Shown: piece by piece, positions 18,747-27,589 of the stretch
How the letters are laid out: each line of letters starts with the position of its first letter
How positions within the stretch are numbered: the stretch's first letter is position 1
From: Mycobacterium sp. UM_WGJ
Lineage (GTDB): Bacteria > Actinomycetota > Actinomycetes > Mycobacteriales > Mycobacteriaceae
Length of the DNA stretch: 64,000 nt
NCBI RefSeq assembly: GCF_000455125.1
Contig: NZ_AUWR01000012.1
Coordinates: 62,001 to 126,000, forward strand
Direction of reading: 5' to 3'
Translations under genes and position numbers: made by a program
The notes under the pieces: model-generated
The model's input: the letters and a program-made list of their open reading frames with translations, nothing else
Told to the model about the DNA's origin: nothing
Databases searched by the model: none

Positions 18747-19045
18747 CGGTCTCCTTCGCTCGGCGACCGAAGCCGTGGAGACAGCCCGCGGAACCTTCGG
18801 TCGACATGATTGATCGTCCGAAGGTCTCGCTCGCGAAAGTCCAGGTCCGCTGAATGACCGGGCGGGTGCAACCGCCGTATTGACGACCATTCACATCCAC
18901 CACCGGTGTGGCGGGTAGGAACTACTCCCCTTCGCGTCCGAGGCTAGGGCCGGTAAGCAGCTGTCGGCTGAACGCCGCCGAGACTCGACCTGAAGTGTCG
19001 GTGAATTACTGCCCCTTCCAACCGATCTGGGCCGCCTCCTCCGGT
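18747..19045 (-). other. 299-bp gene-free region: ctpI promoter and leader
   Basis: It lies between ctpI and the MTHFR gene, both on the minus strand. It contains the inverted repeat ACCTTCGG (18793-18800) / CCGAAGGT (18818-18825) with a 17-nt loop, 47-79 bp upstream of the ctpI ATG, plausibly a leader hairpin. I compared it with the Mg-sensing M-box and saw no match. No protein-coding pattern was seen. Confidence 0.4.
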
Positions 19046-19936
19046 TTATGCCGGCGGCGACCAGTAGGCGAGCATCTCGGCGAAGGTGTCGAAAGCCGGC
19101 TTCGAAGTACCGTAGGGAGCCTCGAAGTGCAGGCTCAACGGGAACCCCAATTCGGCCACGCCATCGATCACCCGCTTGTAGAGATCGAGCAACTGGCGGC
19201 GTTTGGCGTCGGGTTCGCCCGCGGCCAGAGTCCGCACGAAGTCCTGTTCGGCGGCGACGGCCTCATTGCCCGGGTCCTGGATCAGCCAGTCGATCAGCCC
19301 GACCTTGGACTCCATCTTGGGCACGAAGCCGAACGACAACAGGACCTCGGGCCGGTGGTCGCTGGCCTGGGCGAAGTCGCGCAGGAATCCCGCGATGGCA
19401 TCCGAGTAGAGCAGCTGCGTCATCCCGAACGTGGCGCCCCGCTCGCATTTGAAGGCGAAGCGATCCTGTTCGGCGTCTCGGGTCGGGATGAGGATGACTC
19501 CCCGGTTGTCCACGAGATCGTCGAACTTGGACAGGGCGTCGGTGGGTGCGACGCCGCCGCCCTCTCCGTCGTTGAGCGTGCGGGGGACACCGACGAAGAT
19601 GATTCCGTCGAACCCGGCCTGGCGCAGCCCCGACAGTCGTGTGCGCAGCGCGGACTCATCGAGGAAGGCGGTGACCTGCGTGCACAGTCCGCGCACTCCG
19701 GGCAGTTCGGGACCGATGACCGACCAGAAGTCGCTCACGTCGAGTTTGGGGTGCATCTCGACCGGCCGATCGTCGTCTTCGGGGATCAACCCGGGGATCA
19801 TGACGTGACCGATCCGGCCCGCGATGCCCGCTTGGGCGGATAACTGCAGGACCTTGTGGGCCTCTTCGCGGGCCTGCTTGACCCCGCGGTCGGTGTTGGG
19901 CGGCACCAACTCCAGTGCAATGGTGTTCAGCGGCAC
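19046..19936 (-). CDS. non-canonical (flavin-free type) methylenetetrahydrofolate reductase
   Basis: 296 aa, GTG start with a CGGAG ribosome site 8 bp upstream. It closely resembles the M. tuberculosis Rv2172c/M. smegmatis MSMEG_6649 proteins, reported as monomeric NADH-dependent MTHFRs lacking FAD. Family landmarks are the start LNTIALELVPPN, VGVPRTLNDGEG near residue 116 and the C-terminal EMLAYWSPP. It makes 5-methyl-THF, the methyl donor for methionine synthesis. It lies directly downstream of metE on the same strand (77 bp apart), so substrate supply and consumption are encoded together; an 18-bp hairpin separates the two genes. The EC assignment rests on family knowledge, not on motifs alone. 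Confidence 0.8.
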   Translation of the reverse strand: MPLNTIALELVPPNTDRGVKQAREEAHKVLQLSAQAGIAGRIGHVMIPGLIPEDDDRPVEMHPKLDVSDFWSVIGPELPGVRGLCTQVTAFLDESALRTRLSGLRQAGFDGIIFVGVPRTLNDGEGGGVAPTDALSKFDDLVDNRGVILIPTRDAEQDRFAFKCERGATFGMTQLLYSDAIAGFLRDFAQASDHRPEVLLSFGFVPKMESKVGLIDWLIQDPGNEAVAAEQDFVRTLAAGEPDAKRRQLLDLYKRVIDGVAELGFPLSLHFEAPYGTSKPAFDTFAEMLAYWSPPA

Positions 19937-19966
19937 CAGGGAACTCCGTATCTCAAGAGGGGAACG

Positions 19967-20007
19967 GACATGTTGCGCCCCAGAAAAGCTCTGGGGCGCA
20001 ACATGTC
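19967..20007 (-). terminator. perfect 18-bp hairpin between metE and the MTHFR gene
   Basis: Arms 19967-19984 (starting GACATGTTGCGCCCC) and 19990-20007 are exact reverse complements with a 5-nt loop. It begins 6 bp after the metE stop. It lacks a long T-run, so it may be a non-canonical mycobacterial terminator, an attenuator or an mRNA-processing hairpin that lowers MTHFR expression relative to MetE. Confidence 0.75.
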
Positions 20008-20013
20008 AGACGG

Positions 20014-22284
20014 TCACAGGCCGGCGCGGGCTTCCTTCGCTGCAGCGACCAGGTTGGCCAGGGACGCGGTGACCTCGTCAGTCTTGCGGGTCTTCAGGCC
20101 GCAATCCGGGTTGACCCAGAGGCGTTGCGCGGGAACGGCACTCAGTGCCTCGCGTAGCGACGACGCCATCTCGTCGGTGCTGGGAACACGCGGCGAGTGG
20201 ATGTCGTAGACGCCCGGCCCGACACCGTTGGAGAACCCGATCGCGTTGAGGTCGTCGAGCACCTCCATGTGCGAGCGGGCCGCCTCGATCGAGGTGACGT
20301 CGGCGTCCAGGTCCGCGATCGCACCGATCACCTCACCGAACTCCGAGTAGCACAGGTGCGTGTGGATCTGCGTCGCGTTGGACACGCCGGAGGTGGACAG
20401 CCGGAACGAGCCGACCGCCCACTCCAGGTAGGCCGCCTTGTCGGCGTCGCGCACCGGCAGCAGCTCACGCAGGGCCGGCTCGTCGACCTGGATCACCGCG
20501 ATGCCGGCAGCTTCCAGGTCCACCGTCTCCTCGCGAATCGCCAGCGCCACCTGATAGGCGGTGTCGGCCAGCGGCTGGTCGTCACGGACGAATGACCAGG
20601 CCAGGATGGTGACCGGCCCGGTGAGCATGCCCTTGACCGGCTTGTCGGTCAGCGACTGGGCGTAGGTGGCCCACTCGACCGTCATCGGCGTGGGGCGTGT
20701 GACGTCACCGAACAGCACCGGCGGACGCACGCAGCGGCTGCCGTAGGACTGCACCCAGCCGTTGCTGGGGGCGAAGAAGCCCTCCAGCTGCTCGGCGAAG
20801 TACTGCACCATGTCGTTGCGTTCGGGCTCGCCGTGCACCAGCACGTCCAGGCCGAGCTCCTCCTGCAGCTTGATGACGGCGGCCACTTCGGCCTTCATCC
20901 GGTTGGTGTACTCGGCGTCGTCGATCTCCCCGGCAACCAGGGCGGCGCGCGCCTTGCGGATCTCCACCGTCTGCGGGAACGAACCGATGGTGGTGGTCGG
21001 CAGCGGCGGCAGGTGCAGCCGCTCGTCCTGGGCGGCGCGACGCTCCTGAGCCGAGCCGCGCTGGACGCCGGCCGAGGTGATCTCGGCGATCTGCGCGCGC
21101 AGTGCCGCGTTGTTCAGCCGCGGGTCGGTCCTGCGGGAGGCGACCGCGGCGTTGGATGCGGCGATCTGTTCGGCGACGGCTTCGCGGCCGTCGCGCAGGG
21201 CACGGGCCAGCGTGGCGACCTCGGTCACCTTCTCGGCGCCGAACGCCAGCCAGCTGCGCAGTGCGTCGTCCAGGCCGGTCTCGGGCTCCAGCGAGTAGGG
21301 CACGTGCAACGTTGAGCACGACGTAGAGACAGCCACCGCCCCGGCGGGGCCCAGCAGTGACGCCAGCTTGGCCAGCGCGGCCTGCAGGTCGGTGCGCCAG
21401 ATGTTGCGGCCGTCGACCACACCGGCAACCAGCATCTTGGAGGCCAGCTCCGGCACCGACGCGATCTTGGCGTCCGCGCCGTAGACCAGGTCGACGCCGA
21501 TCGCCTCGACCGGAGTGCGGGCCAGGGCGGGCAGCCCGGCGCCGGGGTCACCGAAGTAGGTGGCCACGAAGATCGCCGGCCGCTTGCTCAGCCCGCCGAG
21601 ACGGTTGTAGACCCGCTCGGCCAACGCGGGGGCGTCCGCCGAGATGTCGGTCACCAGCACCGGCTCGTCGATCTGCACCCACTGTGCGCCGGCGTCGGCC
21701 AGCTTGCCCAGCAACTCGGCGTAGATGTCGCTCAGCTCATCGAGGCGGGCGATCGGTGCGTCCGCACCGTCGACGGCCTTGCTCAGCAGCAGGAAGGTGA
21801 CCGGCCCGATGATCACCGGACGAGCGTTGATGCCCTGCTCCTGGGCCTCGGCGAGCTCGGAGAGCACCTTGGCCGGGTTCAGCGAGAACTTCGTGTCCGG
21901 GCCGATCTCGGGAACGATGTAGTGGTAGTTGGTGTCGAACCACTTCGTCATCTCCAGCGGAGCGATCTCGGCGTTGCCCCGGGCGGCGGCGAAGTAGCGG
22001 TCCAGCTCATCGGCGACGCCGGCCACCCGGGCCGGCAGTGCGCCCAGCAGTACCGCGGTGTCGAGCATCTGGTCGTAGTAGGAGAACGTGTTCACCGGTA
22101 CCGAGTCGAGCCCCGCGGCGGCCAGCTGTGCCCAGGTGTCCCGGCGCAGGCCGGCGGCCACCTTCTTCAGTTCGTCCTGGCCGATCCGTCCGGCCCAGTA
22201 GCTTTCGGTGGCGCGCTTGAGTTCGCGTCGCGGCCCGATTCGCGGTGAGCCGAGAACGGTGGCGGTAAAAGGTTGAACGGTCAC
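20014..22284 (-). CDS. metE: cobalamin-independent methionine synthase MetE
   Basis: 756 aa from GTG 22282-22284, chosen because GAAGGATC lies 7 bp upstream and the protein then begins [18 protein letters not shown] as in the family. It transfers the methyl group of 5-methyl-THF-Glu3 to homocysteine using a catalytic zinc. Zinc ligands are visible in THLCYSEF and NPDCGLKTR near the C-terminus. Both duplicated (beta-alpha)8 barrels are present, so it is full length. It is controlled by the cobalamin riboswitch in its leader: with B12 available, expression is shut down in favour of MetH. Confidence 0.96.
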   Translation of the reverse strand: MTVQPFTATVLGSPRIGPRRELKRATESYWAGRIGQDELKKVAAGLRRDTWAQLAAAGLDSVPVNTFSYYDQMLDTAVLLGALPARVAGVADELDRYFAAARGNAEIAPLEMTKWFDTNYHYIVPEIGPDTKFSLNPAKVLSELAEAQEQGINARPVIIGPVTFLLLSKAVDGADAPIARLDELSDIYAELLGKLADAGAQWVQIDEPVLVTDISADAPALAERVYNRLGGLSKRPAIFVATYFGDPGAGLPALARTPVEAIGVDLVYGADAKIASVPELASKMLVAGVVDGRNIWRTDLQAALAKLASLLGPAGAVAVSTSCSTLHVPYSLEPETGLDDALRSWLAFGAEKVTEVATLARALRDGREAVAEQIAASNAAVASRRTDPRLNNAALRAQIAEITSAGVQRGSAQERRAAQDERLHLPPLPTTTIGSFPQTVEIRKARAALVAGEIDDAEYTNRMKAEVAAVIKLQEELGLDVLVHGEPERNDMVQYFAEQLEGFFAPSNGWVQSYGSRCVRPPVLFGDVTRPTPMTVEWATYAQSLTDKPVKGMLTGPVTILAWSFVRDDQPLADTAYQVALAIREETVDLEAAGIAVIQVDEPALRELLPVRDADKAAYLEWAVGSFRLSTSGVSNATQIHTHLCYSEFGEVIGAIADLDADVTSIEAARSHMEVLDDLNAIGFSNGVGPGVYDIHSPRVPSTDEMASSLREALSAVPAQRLWVNPDCGLKTRKTDEVTASLANLVAAAKEARAGL

Positions 22285-22345
22285 GATTTGATCCTTCGAT
22301 CGACGAGGGTGGGTCAACGCCAGCAGCCGCCCAGCTGATCCGGTC

Positions 22346-22370
22346 CCGTGCCTATATATAAAGCACTATA
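22346..22370 (-). promoter_or_regulatory. AT-rich element between riboswitch and metE (possible second promoter)
   Basis: On the minus strand this 25-bp stretch contains TATAGT and TTTATATATA in an otherwise GC-rich leader. It lies downstream of the riboswitch terminator and about 65 bp before the metE start. It could be a -10 region giving riboswitch-independent transcription, or a spacer that keeps the ribosome site unstructured. Confidence 0.3.
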
Positions 22371-22374
22371 ACCC

Positions 22375-22404
22375 TCAAAACCAGACGCCTATTCCGCGAG
22401 GCGT
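22375..22404 (-). terminator. intrinsic terminator of the metE riboswitch (expression platform)
   Basis: In the minus-strand RNA, ACGCCU (22404-22399) pairs with AGGCGU (22390-22385) around an 8-nt loop and is followed by CUGGUUUUG. A hairpin with a U-run just after the aptamer suggests transcription-termination control, or a stem that competes with it. The stem is short, so translation control remains possible. Confidence 0.5.
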
Positions 22405-22431
22405 TGATCCGCCGGGCGCGGCGCGCCCAGC

Positions 22432-22612
22432 ACAACGGGCAGGTATTCGGACTCGCAGGCACGCACCGAGGTGCTCCTAATGGCCGTCGCTTCCCAGTCG
22501 GTGGGCGAACCCGTGACCAGTGCTTATGACGGCGGTCGTTCCTGCATACCGCTGCGGGACAGTCCCGGATTCTCACCGGGTTCCCTCTTGCGCTCCACGG
22601 AAAACTGCGTAA
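22432..22612 (-). ncRNA. cobalamin riboswitch upstream of metE
   Basis: The minus strand carries the hallmark elements in order. CCGGTGAGAATCCGG is at 22579-22565, followed by GGGACTG and CCCGCAGC. Next come a GGGAAGCGACGGCC-type core near 22493-22480 and the B12 box AGTCCGAATACCTGCC at 22453-22438. This is the adenosylcobalamin aptamer known upstream of mycobacterial metE. Ligand binding should repress metE and perhaps the downstream MTHFR gene. Confidence 0.93.
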
Positions 22613-22678
22613 ACCGCGGTGCGCTCGATGCCGAGGCCGCCTGGCGGCGACAACGGCAAACCAGTTGCGTGATCGAGG

Positions 22679-23338
22679 TTACTCGGCTCGGCCGGCCGCG
22701 AGTGCCTCCGGGATCGGGCTCTGGCCGTCGTTGAATTCGATGGTGCGGCCGATGGTCGAGTTGTCGGCCAGGCAGGCTGCGATCGCCAACGCGACGTTGC
22801 CGCGGGAGACCTGCCCTTTGCCGGGGTCGGGGCCGACGGCGATCCGGCCGGTCGCCGGCTCAAGGGTCAGCCGGCTGGGTCCCAGCACCGTCCAGTCCAG
22901 GTCGGTGGCGCGCAGGTGGGCGTCGGCGGCGGCCTTGGCCTGAGCGTACGGATAGAACGGGTCGCCCTCGGCCACACCGTGATCGGGGCCGGCGCCGAAG
23001 TAGGACACCATGACGAAGCGCCGCACGCCGGCCTGCGCGGCGGCGTCGATGGTGCGGATGGCGGCATCGCGGTCGACGGCGTAGGTACGGGCGGGGTTCC
23101 CGCCACCGGCGCCGGCGGAGAACACCACCGCGTCGTGATCGGCCACCAGCCGCGCCAGGCCGTCGGTGTCGAGCTGCTCGATGTCGGCCACCACCGGGAC
23201 CGCGCCGGTGACCGCGACCTCCTCGGCGTGGTCGGGGTTGCGGAACACCGAACTGACCTGGTTGCGGGTTTGGGAAAGAATCGGGGCGAGCAGCAGGGCG
23301 ACCTTGCCGTGGCCACCAATGATCACAATGCGTGCCAT
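22679..23338 (-). CDS. NAD(P)-binding atypical SDR (NmrA/YwnB-like)
   Basis: 219 aa from the ATG at 23336-23338. The N-terminal Rossmann motif is G-G-H-G-K-V-A (atypical SDR form GxxGxxG), within a start reading MARIVIIGGHGKVA. SAGAGGGNP near residue 80 and the segment SYFGAGPDHG, then YPYAQAKAAAD, place the Tyr/Lys pair of atypical SDRs near 129-135. Such proteins are NAD(P)-dependent sugar, flavin or quinone reductases, or redox-sensing proteins; the role here is unknown. It is divergent from the thiolase gene (105 bp). Confidence 0.8.
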   Translation of the reverse strand: MARIVIIGGHGKVALLLAPILSQTRNQVSSVFRNPDHAEEVAVTGAVPVVADIEQLDTDGLARLVADHDAVVFSAGAGGGNPARTYAVDRDAAIRTIDAAAQAGVRRFVMVSYFGAGPDHGVAEGDPFYPYAQAKAAADAHLRATDLDWTVLGPSRLTLEPATGRIAVGPDPGKGQVSRGNVALAIAACLADNSTIGRTIEFNDGQSPIPEALAAGRAE

Positions 23339-23443
23339 GGAATCGACGGTACGCGGGAGCCCGGAGTGACCCCCGCTGACACCGGCCGGGCGCGCCCGTC
23401 GACAATCGAGGCAACAAGACCCCGAACGAACTAAGGAGCACCC

Positions 23444-24589
23444 ATGGCTGAAGCCGTCATCGTCGAAGCGGTGCGCGCGCCGATCGGCAAGCGCAACGGC
23501 GGACTGTCCGGGGTACACCCGGCCGAACTGTCCGCCCAGGTGCTCAACGGGCTGGTCAACCGGGCCGGCGTGGACCCGGCGCTGGTCGACGACGTGATCT
23601 GGGGCTGTGTCATGCAGGCCGGTGAGCAGGCCCTGGACATCGGCCGCACCGCGGTGCTGAGCGCGGGCTGGCCGGAGACGGTGCCCGCGGTGACCGTGGA
23701 CCGCCAGTGTGGATCCAGCCAGCAGTCGGTGCACTTCGCCGCGGCCGGTGTGGTCGCCGGGCACTACGACGTCGTGGTGGCCGGGGGCGTCGAGTCGATG
23801 TCACGGACCCCGATGGGTTCGTCGCTGGCCAACGGCGGGCGCCCCTACGGCGACTCCTTCAAGGCGCGCTACAGCCAGACCCCCAACCAGGGCATCGGTG
23901 CGGAGATGATGGCCACCAAGTGGGGCCTGAGCCGCACCGCGCTCGACGAGTTCGCGCTGGCGTCGCACGACAAGGCCGGCGCCGCACAGGACGCCGGCGC
24001 CTTCAAGGACGAGATCGTCTCGATCACCGACCCCGAGGGCAACGTCATCAGTGCGGACGAGGGCATCCGCCGGGGGACTACCCTGGAGAAGATGGCGCAG
24101 CTCAAGCCTGCTTTCAAGGAGGACGGCGTGATTCACGCCGGTAACTCCAGCCAGATCTCCGACGGTTCGGCCGCGCTGCTGTTCATGTCGGCGGAGAAGG
24201 CCAAGGAACTGGGCCTGACCCCGCTGGCACGGGTGCACACCGCGACACTGGCCGGTGCCGACCCGGTGATGATGCTGTCCGCGCCGATCCCGGCCACCCA
24301 GAAGGCGCTGCAGCGCTCCGGCCTCAGCGTCGACGACATCGGGGTGTTCGAGGTCAACGAGGCGTTCGCCCCGGTGCCGATGGCGTGGCTGGCCGAGATC
24401 GGTGCCGACCCGAAGAAGCTCAACCCCAACGGCGGGGCGATCGCACTGGGTCACCCGCTCGGCGGCTCCGGCGCCCGGATCATGACCACCATGCTCTACC
24501 ACATGCGCGCCAACGGGATTCGCTACGGACTGCAGACCATGTGCGAAGGCGGCGGCCAGGCCAACGCCACCATCTTGGAGCTGCTGTGA
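23444..24589 (+). CDS. acetyl-CoA acetyltransferase (thiolase)
   Basis: 381 aa with all thiolase catalytic residues: nucleophile Cys at residue 89 in DRQCGSSQQ, His at 337 in GHPLGGSGA and second Cys at 367 in MCEGGGQANA. It performs thiolytic cleavage or Claisen condensation of acyl-CoA. A strong ribosome site (AAGGAG) precedes the ATG. It overlaps the following crotonase gene by 4 bp (GTGA), so both are co-translated. In M. tuberculosis the corresponding position (Rv1135A) holds only a short thiolase remnant, whereas here the gene is intact. Chain-length preference is unknown. Confidence 0.92.
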   Translation: MAEAVIVEAVRAPIGKRNGGLSGVHPAELSAQVLNGLVNRAGVDPALVDDVIWGCVMQAGEQALDIGRTAVLSAGWPETVPAVTVDRQCGSSQQSVHFAAAGVVAGHYDVVVAGGVESMSRTPMGSSLANGGRPYGDSFKARYSQTPNQGIGAEMMATKWGLSRTALDEFALASHDKAGAAQDAGAFKDEIVSITDPEGNVISADEGIRRGTTLEKMAQLKPAFKEDGVIHAGNSSQISDGSAALLFMSAEKAKELGLTPLARVHTATLAGADPVMMLSAPIPATQKALQRSGLSVDDIGVFEVNEAFAPVPMAWLAEIGADPKKLNPNGGAIALGHPLGGSGARIMTTMLYHMRANGIRYGLQTMCEGGGQANATILELL

Positions 24590-25395
24590 GTGCGGAAGCC
24601 GCTGTGAGTGAAGAGGCCGTTCTGGTAGAACGGCGCGACGGCGGCGTACTGGTGGTCACGATCAACCGGCCCGACGCCCGCAACGCGATCAACGGCGCCG
24701 TCAGTGCCGGCATCGGTGACGCCTTGGCGCAGGCTCAAGACGACGACGAGGTACGCGCGGTCGTGCTCACCGGCGCCGGCGACAAGTCGTTCAGTGCCGG
24801 AGCCGACCTCAAGGCGATCGCCAACCGGGAGAACATCTACCACCCGGAGCACCCGGAGTGGGGTTTCGCCGGCTTCGTGCAGCACTTCATCGACAAGCCC
24901 GTCATCGCGGCGGTCAACGGCACCGCGCTGGGCGGCGGCACCGAGATCGCGCTGGCCAGCGACCTGGTGATCGCCGAGCAGCGCGCCCAGTTCGGGCTGC
25001 CCGAGGTCAAGCGTGGCCTGATCGCCGGTGCCGGCGGGGTGTTCCGCATCGTCGACCAATTGCCCCGCAAGATCGCGCTGGAACTGCTCTACACCGGGGA
25101 GCCCATCTCGGCGGCCGACGCGGCCCGCTGGGGACTGGTCAACCGGGTGGTCGAGGACGGCGGGGCGCTGCAGGCAGCACTCGAGCTGGCCGAACGGATC
25201 ACCAGCAACGCGCCGCTGTCGGTGCGGGCCAGCAAGCGGATCGCCTACGGCGTCGATGACGGCGCCATCCCCGGCGAAGTCGACGGTTGGGCTCGCACCG
25301 GCCGGGAGTTCTCCGCCGTGCTGCGGTCCGAGGACGCCAAGGAGGGACCCCGGGCGTTCGCCGAGAAGCGTGCACCAGTGTGGAAGGCGCGTTGA
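24586..25395 (+). CDS. enoyl-CoA hydratase/isomerase (crotonase)
   Basis: 269 aa from the GTG in the GTGA overlap with the thiolase stop; a second in-frame GTG lies at 24604. Crotonase features: INRPDARNAI, first oxyanion loop DKSFSAGADLKAI, second loop VNGTALGGGTEIALA, followed by FGLPEVKRGL with a Glu in the position of a hydratase/isomerase acid. It is likely to work with the adjacent thiolase in a beta-oxidation or ring-degradation step (Rv1136 position in M. tuberculosis). It is followed with a 5-bp gap by a gamma-carbonic-anhydrase-like gene. Confidence 0.9.
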   Translation: MSAEAAVSEEAVLVERRDGGVLVVTINRPDARNAINGAVSAGIGDALAQAQDDDEVRAVVLTGAGDKSFSAGADLKAIANRENIYHPEHPEWGFAGFVQHFIDKPVIAAVNGTALGGGTEIALASDLVIAEQRAQFGLPEVKRGLIAGAGGVFRIVDQLPRKIALELLYTGEPISAADAARWGLVNRVVEDGGALQAALELAERITSNAPLSVRASKRIAYGVDDGAIPGEVDGWARTGREFSAVLRSEDAKEGPRAFAEKRAPVWKAR

Positions 25396-25400
25396 GCGGC

Positions 25401-25919
25401 GTGCCCGAGCCGCTTCTCATCTCCATCCGCGGGCGCGCCCCGCAGCTACACCCGGAGTCCTGGGTGGCGCCCAACGCCAGCCTGATCGGCCAGGTCAGCC
25501 TGGCCGCCCGGGCCAGCGTCTGGTACTCGGCGACCCTGCGTGCCGAGGTCGAACCGATCGAGATCGGCATCGACACCAACATCCAGGACGGCGTGACCAT
25601 CCACGTCGACAAGGAGTTCCCCTGTCGGGTGGGGGCGCACGTCAGCGTCGGGCACAACGCGGTGCTGCACGGTTGCACCATTGAGGACGACTGCCTGATC
25701 GGCATGGGAGCGATCGTCCTCAATGGCGCCGTGGTGGGGGAGGGCTCGCTGGTCGCGGCCGGTGCCGTCATCCCGCAGGGGATGGTGGTGCCGCCGCGGT
25801 CACTGGTGTCGGGGGTTCCGGGCCGGGTGCGGCGCGACCTGAGCGAGGCCGAGGTCCGCAACAATCGGCACAATGCCGCGGCATACCGGCGACTGATCGA
25901 AGTCCATCGAGCGAACTAA
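25401..25919 (+). CDS. gamma-carbonic anhydrase-like hexapeptide-repeat protein
   Basis: 172 aa from GTG 25401; a TTG at 25392, overlapping the crotonase stop as TTGA, would add three residues. Left-handed beta-helix hexapeptide repeats run from residue 20 to about 130 (patterns such as IGQVSL, IEIGID, IQDGVT, VGHNAV, IGMGAI and LVAAGA). The His positions of gamma-carbonic anhydrases are visible in THIHVDK-like and VGHNAVLHG segments. Members bind Zn/Fe and may hydrate CO2 or act as acyltransferase-like scaffolds; activity of this copy is unproven. It is the third gene of the thiolase-crotonase unit. Confidence 0.82.
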   Translation: MPEPLLISIRGRAPQLHPESWVAPNASLIGQVSLAARASVWYSATLRAEVEPIEIGIDTNIQDGVTIHVDKEFPCRVGAHVSVGHNAVLHGCTIEDDCLIGMGAIVLNGAVVGEGSLVAAGAVIPQGMVVPPRSLVSGVPGRVRRDLSEAEVRNNRHNAAAYRRLIEVHRAN

Positions 25920-25999
25920 CGCATTTGGGCCACCGGCCGCCGTTTCGCCGCTACGTTTTAGGGACGTTGCTCAACCCGCCGCTGAGGGGACGTCCTCCT

Positions 26000-26719
26000 A
26001 TGACCCAGATCAGTCCAACTCGCCCCGGCCTGCTGCGTGAGATCACCGACATCATGAGCCGGGTCGCCCCGCCCTATCACGAACCACGGGCAGTGGTGCA
26101 GCGGCGGCGCGCCGTGGTCGGAGTGGTCGTGCTGATCGGCGCAGCGGTACTGGTCGCCATGCACAGCAAGCTTCCCGGCGACCCGTCGTTCTACTGGCTC
26201 TCGCTGGTCTTGGCCGCGGTCTGGACGGTGGGGGCGGTGGTGGCCGGACCGCTGCACCTGGGCGTGTTGCGGTTCCGTGGACGCAACGAGCGGCCGGTAT
26301 TCACCGGCACCGGCGTCGGCCTGGTACTGGGCGGCGTGTTCCTGCTGGGCGGGCTTGCGGTGCAAGGCATTCCGCCGCTGGCCGATCAGGTGGTCGCGAT
26401 CCTGGCCTACACCACCGAAGCTTCGTGGCGGCTGGTAGTACTGATCGCACTTGTCAACGCGATCGCCGAGGAGCTGTTCTTCCGCGGCGCACTGTTCAGC
26501 GCCTTCGGTCGTCGCTCCCCGCTGGTGTTCTCCACCCTGCTCTACGTCGCGGCGATGATGGCCGCGGGCAACCTCATGGTCGGGTTGGCCGCGCTGATAC
26601 TCGGTACCGTCTGTGCCTTCGAGCGCCGCGCTACCGGTGGCGTGCTGGCTCCGGTGCTGACCCACCTGGTGTGGGGGCTGATGATGGTGCTGGCGCTGCC
26701 CCCGGTCTTCGGGATGTAG
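26000..26719 (+). CDS. CPBP family intramembrane glutamic endopeptidase
   Basis: 239 aa from ATG 26000, preceded by a GAGGGGA-type ribosome site; an upstream in-frame start at 25925 is less likely. About six to seven transmembrane segments. The CPBP (Abi/CAAX protease) motif E-E-x3-R is at residues 157-162 (EELFFR), and a conserved His lies near 222 (THLVWG). Family members cleave prenylated proteins or peptides in the membrane, or serve in bacteriocin self-immunity; the substrate here is unknown. It lies 80 bp after the carbonic-anhydrase-like gene and converges on echA11. Confidence 0.83.
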   Translation: MTQISPTRPGLLREITDIMSRVAPPYHEPRAVVQRRRAVVGVVVLIGAAVLVAMHSKLPGDPSFYWLSLVLAAVWTVGAVVAGPLHLGVLRFRGRNERPVFTGTGVGLVLGGVFLLGGLAVQGIPPLADQVVAILAYTTEASWRLVVLIALVNAIAEELFFRGALFSAFGRRSPLVFSTLLYVAAMMAAGNLMVGLAALILGTVCAFERRATGGVLAPVLTHLVWGLMMVLALPPVFGM

Positions 26720-26728
26720 GCACCGATC

Positions 26729-27538
26729 TCAGGAGTCGGTGAAATTGGCCGAACGGCGCTCCTGAAAAGCGCGGGTTCCCTCACGGAAGTCGTGGGCGTT
26801 CAACAGGATTGACTGCCCGACGTATTCGCGGTCCAGGGTGGCGTCCAGCTCGGTCAGGGTCGCGGTGTTGATGGCGTGCTTGGTCTTGGCGAACGCTGCG
26901 GCGGGTCCGGCCAGCAAGCCGGCCAGCAGCTTGTCCACCTCGGCGTCGAACTCCTCGGCCGGGTACACCGCGCTGATCAGACCCCAATCCAGGGCGTCGG
27001 CCGCGGACAGTCGTTCGGCCAGCAGCGCCAGCCGCATGGCGCGGGTCCGGCCCACGGCCGCGGCCACCAACGCGGAGGCGCCACCGTCGGGCATCAGCCC
27101 GATCTTGGTGAACGCCAACAGGAAAAAGGCCTTGTCCGAGGCCACCACCAAGTCGCAGGCCAGGGCCAGTGACACGCCGATACCGGCACACGGACCCTGC
27201 ACCACGGCCACCACCGGCCGCGGCAACGCGACCATCGCACGGATTGCGCGGTTGGCCTCGACGATGATCTCGGTGGGAACGCCGTCGGTAGCGTCCTCGG
27301 CGCTGATCCCCGCTCCCGAGCAGAAACCGCGTCCCGCGCCGCCGAGCCGCACCGCGCGCACCCGGGGGTCACGCGCAGCGGCTTCCATGGCGTCGGCGAT
27401 ACCGGCCAGCACTCCGGTGGTCACCGAGTTGAGGCTGTCGGGTCGGTCGATGGTCACCGAGAGCACCCCATCGGCCAAGGTGACGGAAAGTCCGGCCACG
27501 GGGGCCACAGAGTCGATGCCGGAGTCGATTGCAGTCAT
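26729..27538 (-). CDS. echA11: enoyl-CoA hydratase EchA11-like
   Basis: 269 aa, ATG at 27536-27538. The crotonase fold has [11 protein letters not shown], oxyanion loop [14 protein letters not shown] (about 70-83) and [14 protein letters not shown] (about 115-128). The usual catalytic Glu of hydratases is replaced around residue 150 by [11 protein letters not shown], an isomerase-like Asp pattern. Position beside mcr and an SDR matches Rv1141c-Rv1143-Rv1144 of M. tuberculosis, but the echA10 neighbour is absent. It is divergent from mcr with 51 bp between start codons, implying a shared promoter region. Confidence 0.86.
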   Translation of the reverse strand: MTAIDSGIDSVAPVAGLSVTLADGVLSVTIDRPDSLNSVTTGVLAGIADAMEAAARDPRVRAVRLGGAGRGFCSGAGISAEDATDGVPTEIIVEANRAIRAMVALPRPVVAVVQGPCAGIGVSLALACDLVVASDKAFFLLAFTKIGLMPDGGASALVAAAVGRTRAMRLALLAERLSAADALDWGLISAVYPAEEFDAEVDKLLAGLLAGPAAAFAKTKHAINTATLTELDATLDREYVGQSILLNAHDFREGTRAFQERRSANFTDS

Positions 27539-27589
27539 GGCCCTCACCCTAGGATGCACATCACACAGGCACACGACGAGGAGGCAGAT

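Noticed and set aside
18747-19045. Mg-sensing M-box riboswitch ahead of ctpI
   Set aside because: The conserved M-box core could not be found on the minus strand. Only a simple hairpin is visible.
22471-22734. A rightward 87-residue frame across the metE leader
   Set aside because: It is antisense to the cobalamin riboswitch, whose conserved RNA elements explain the sequence.
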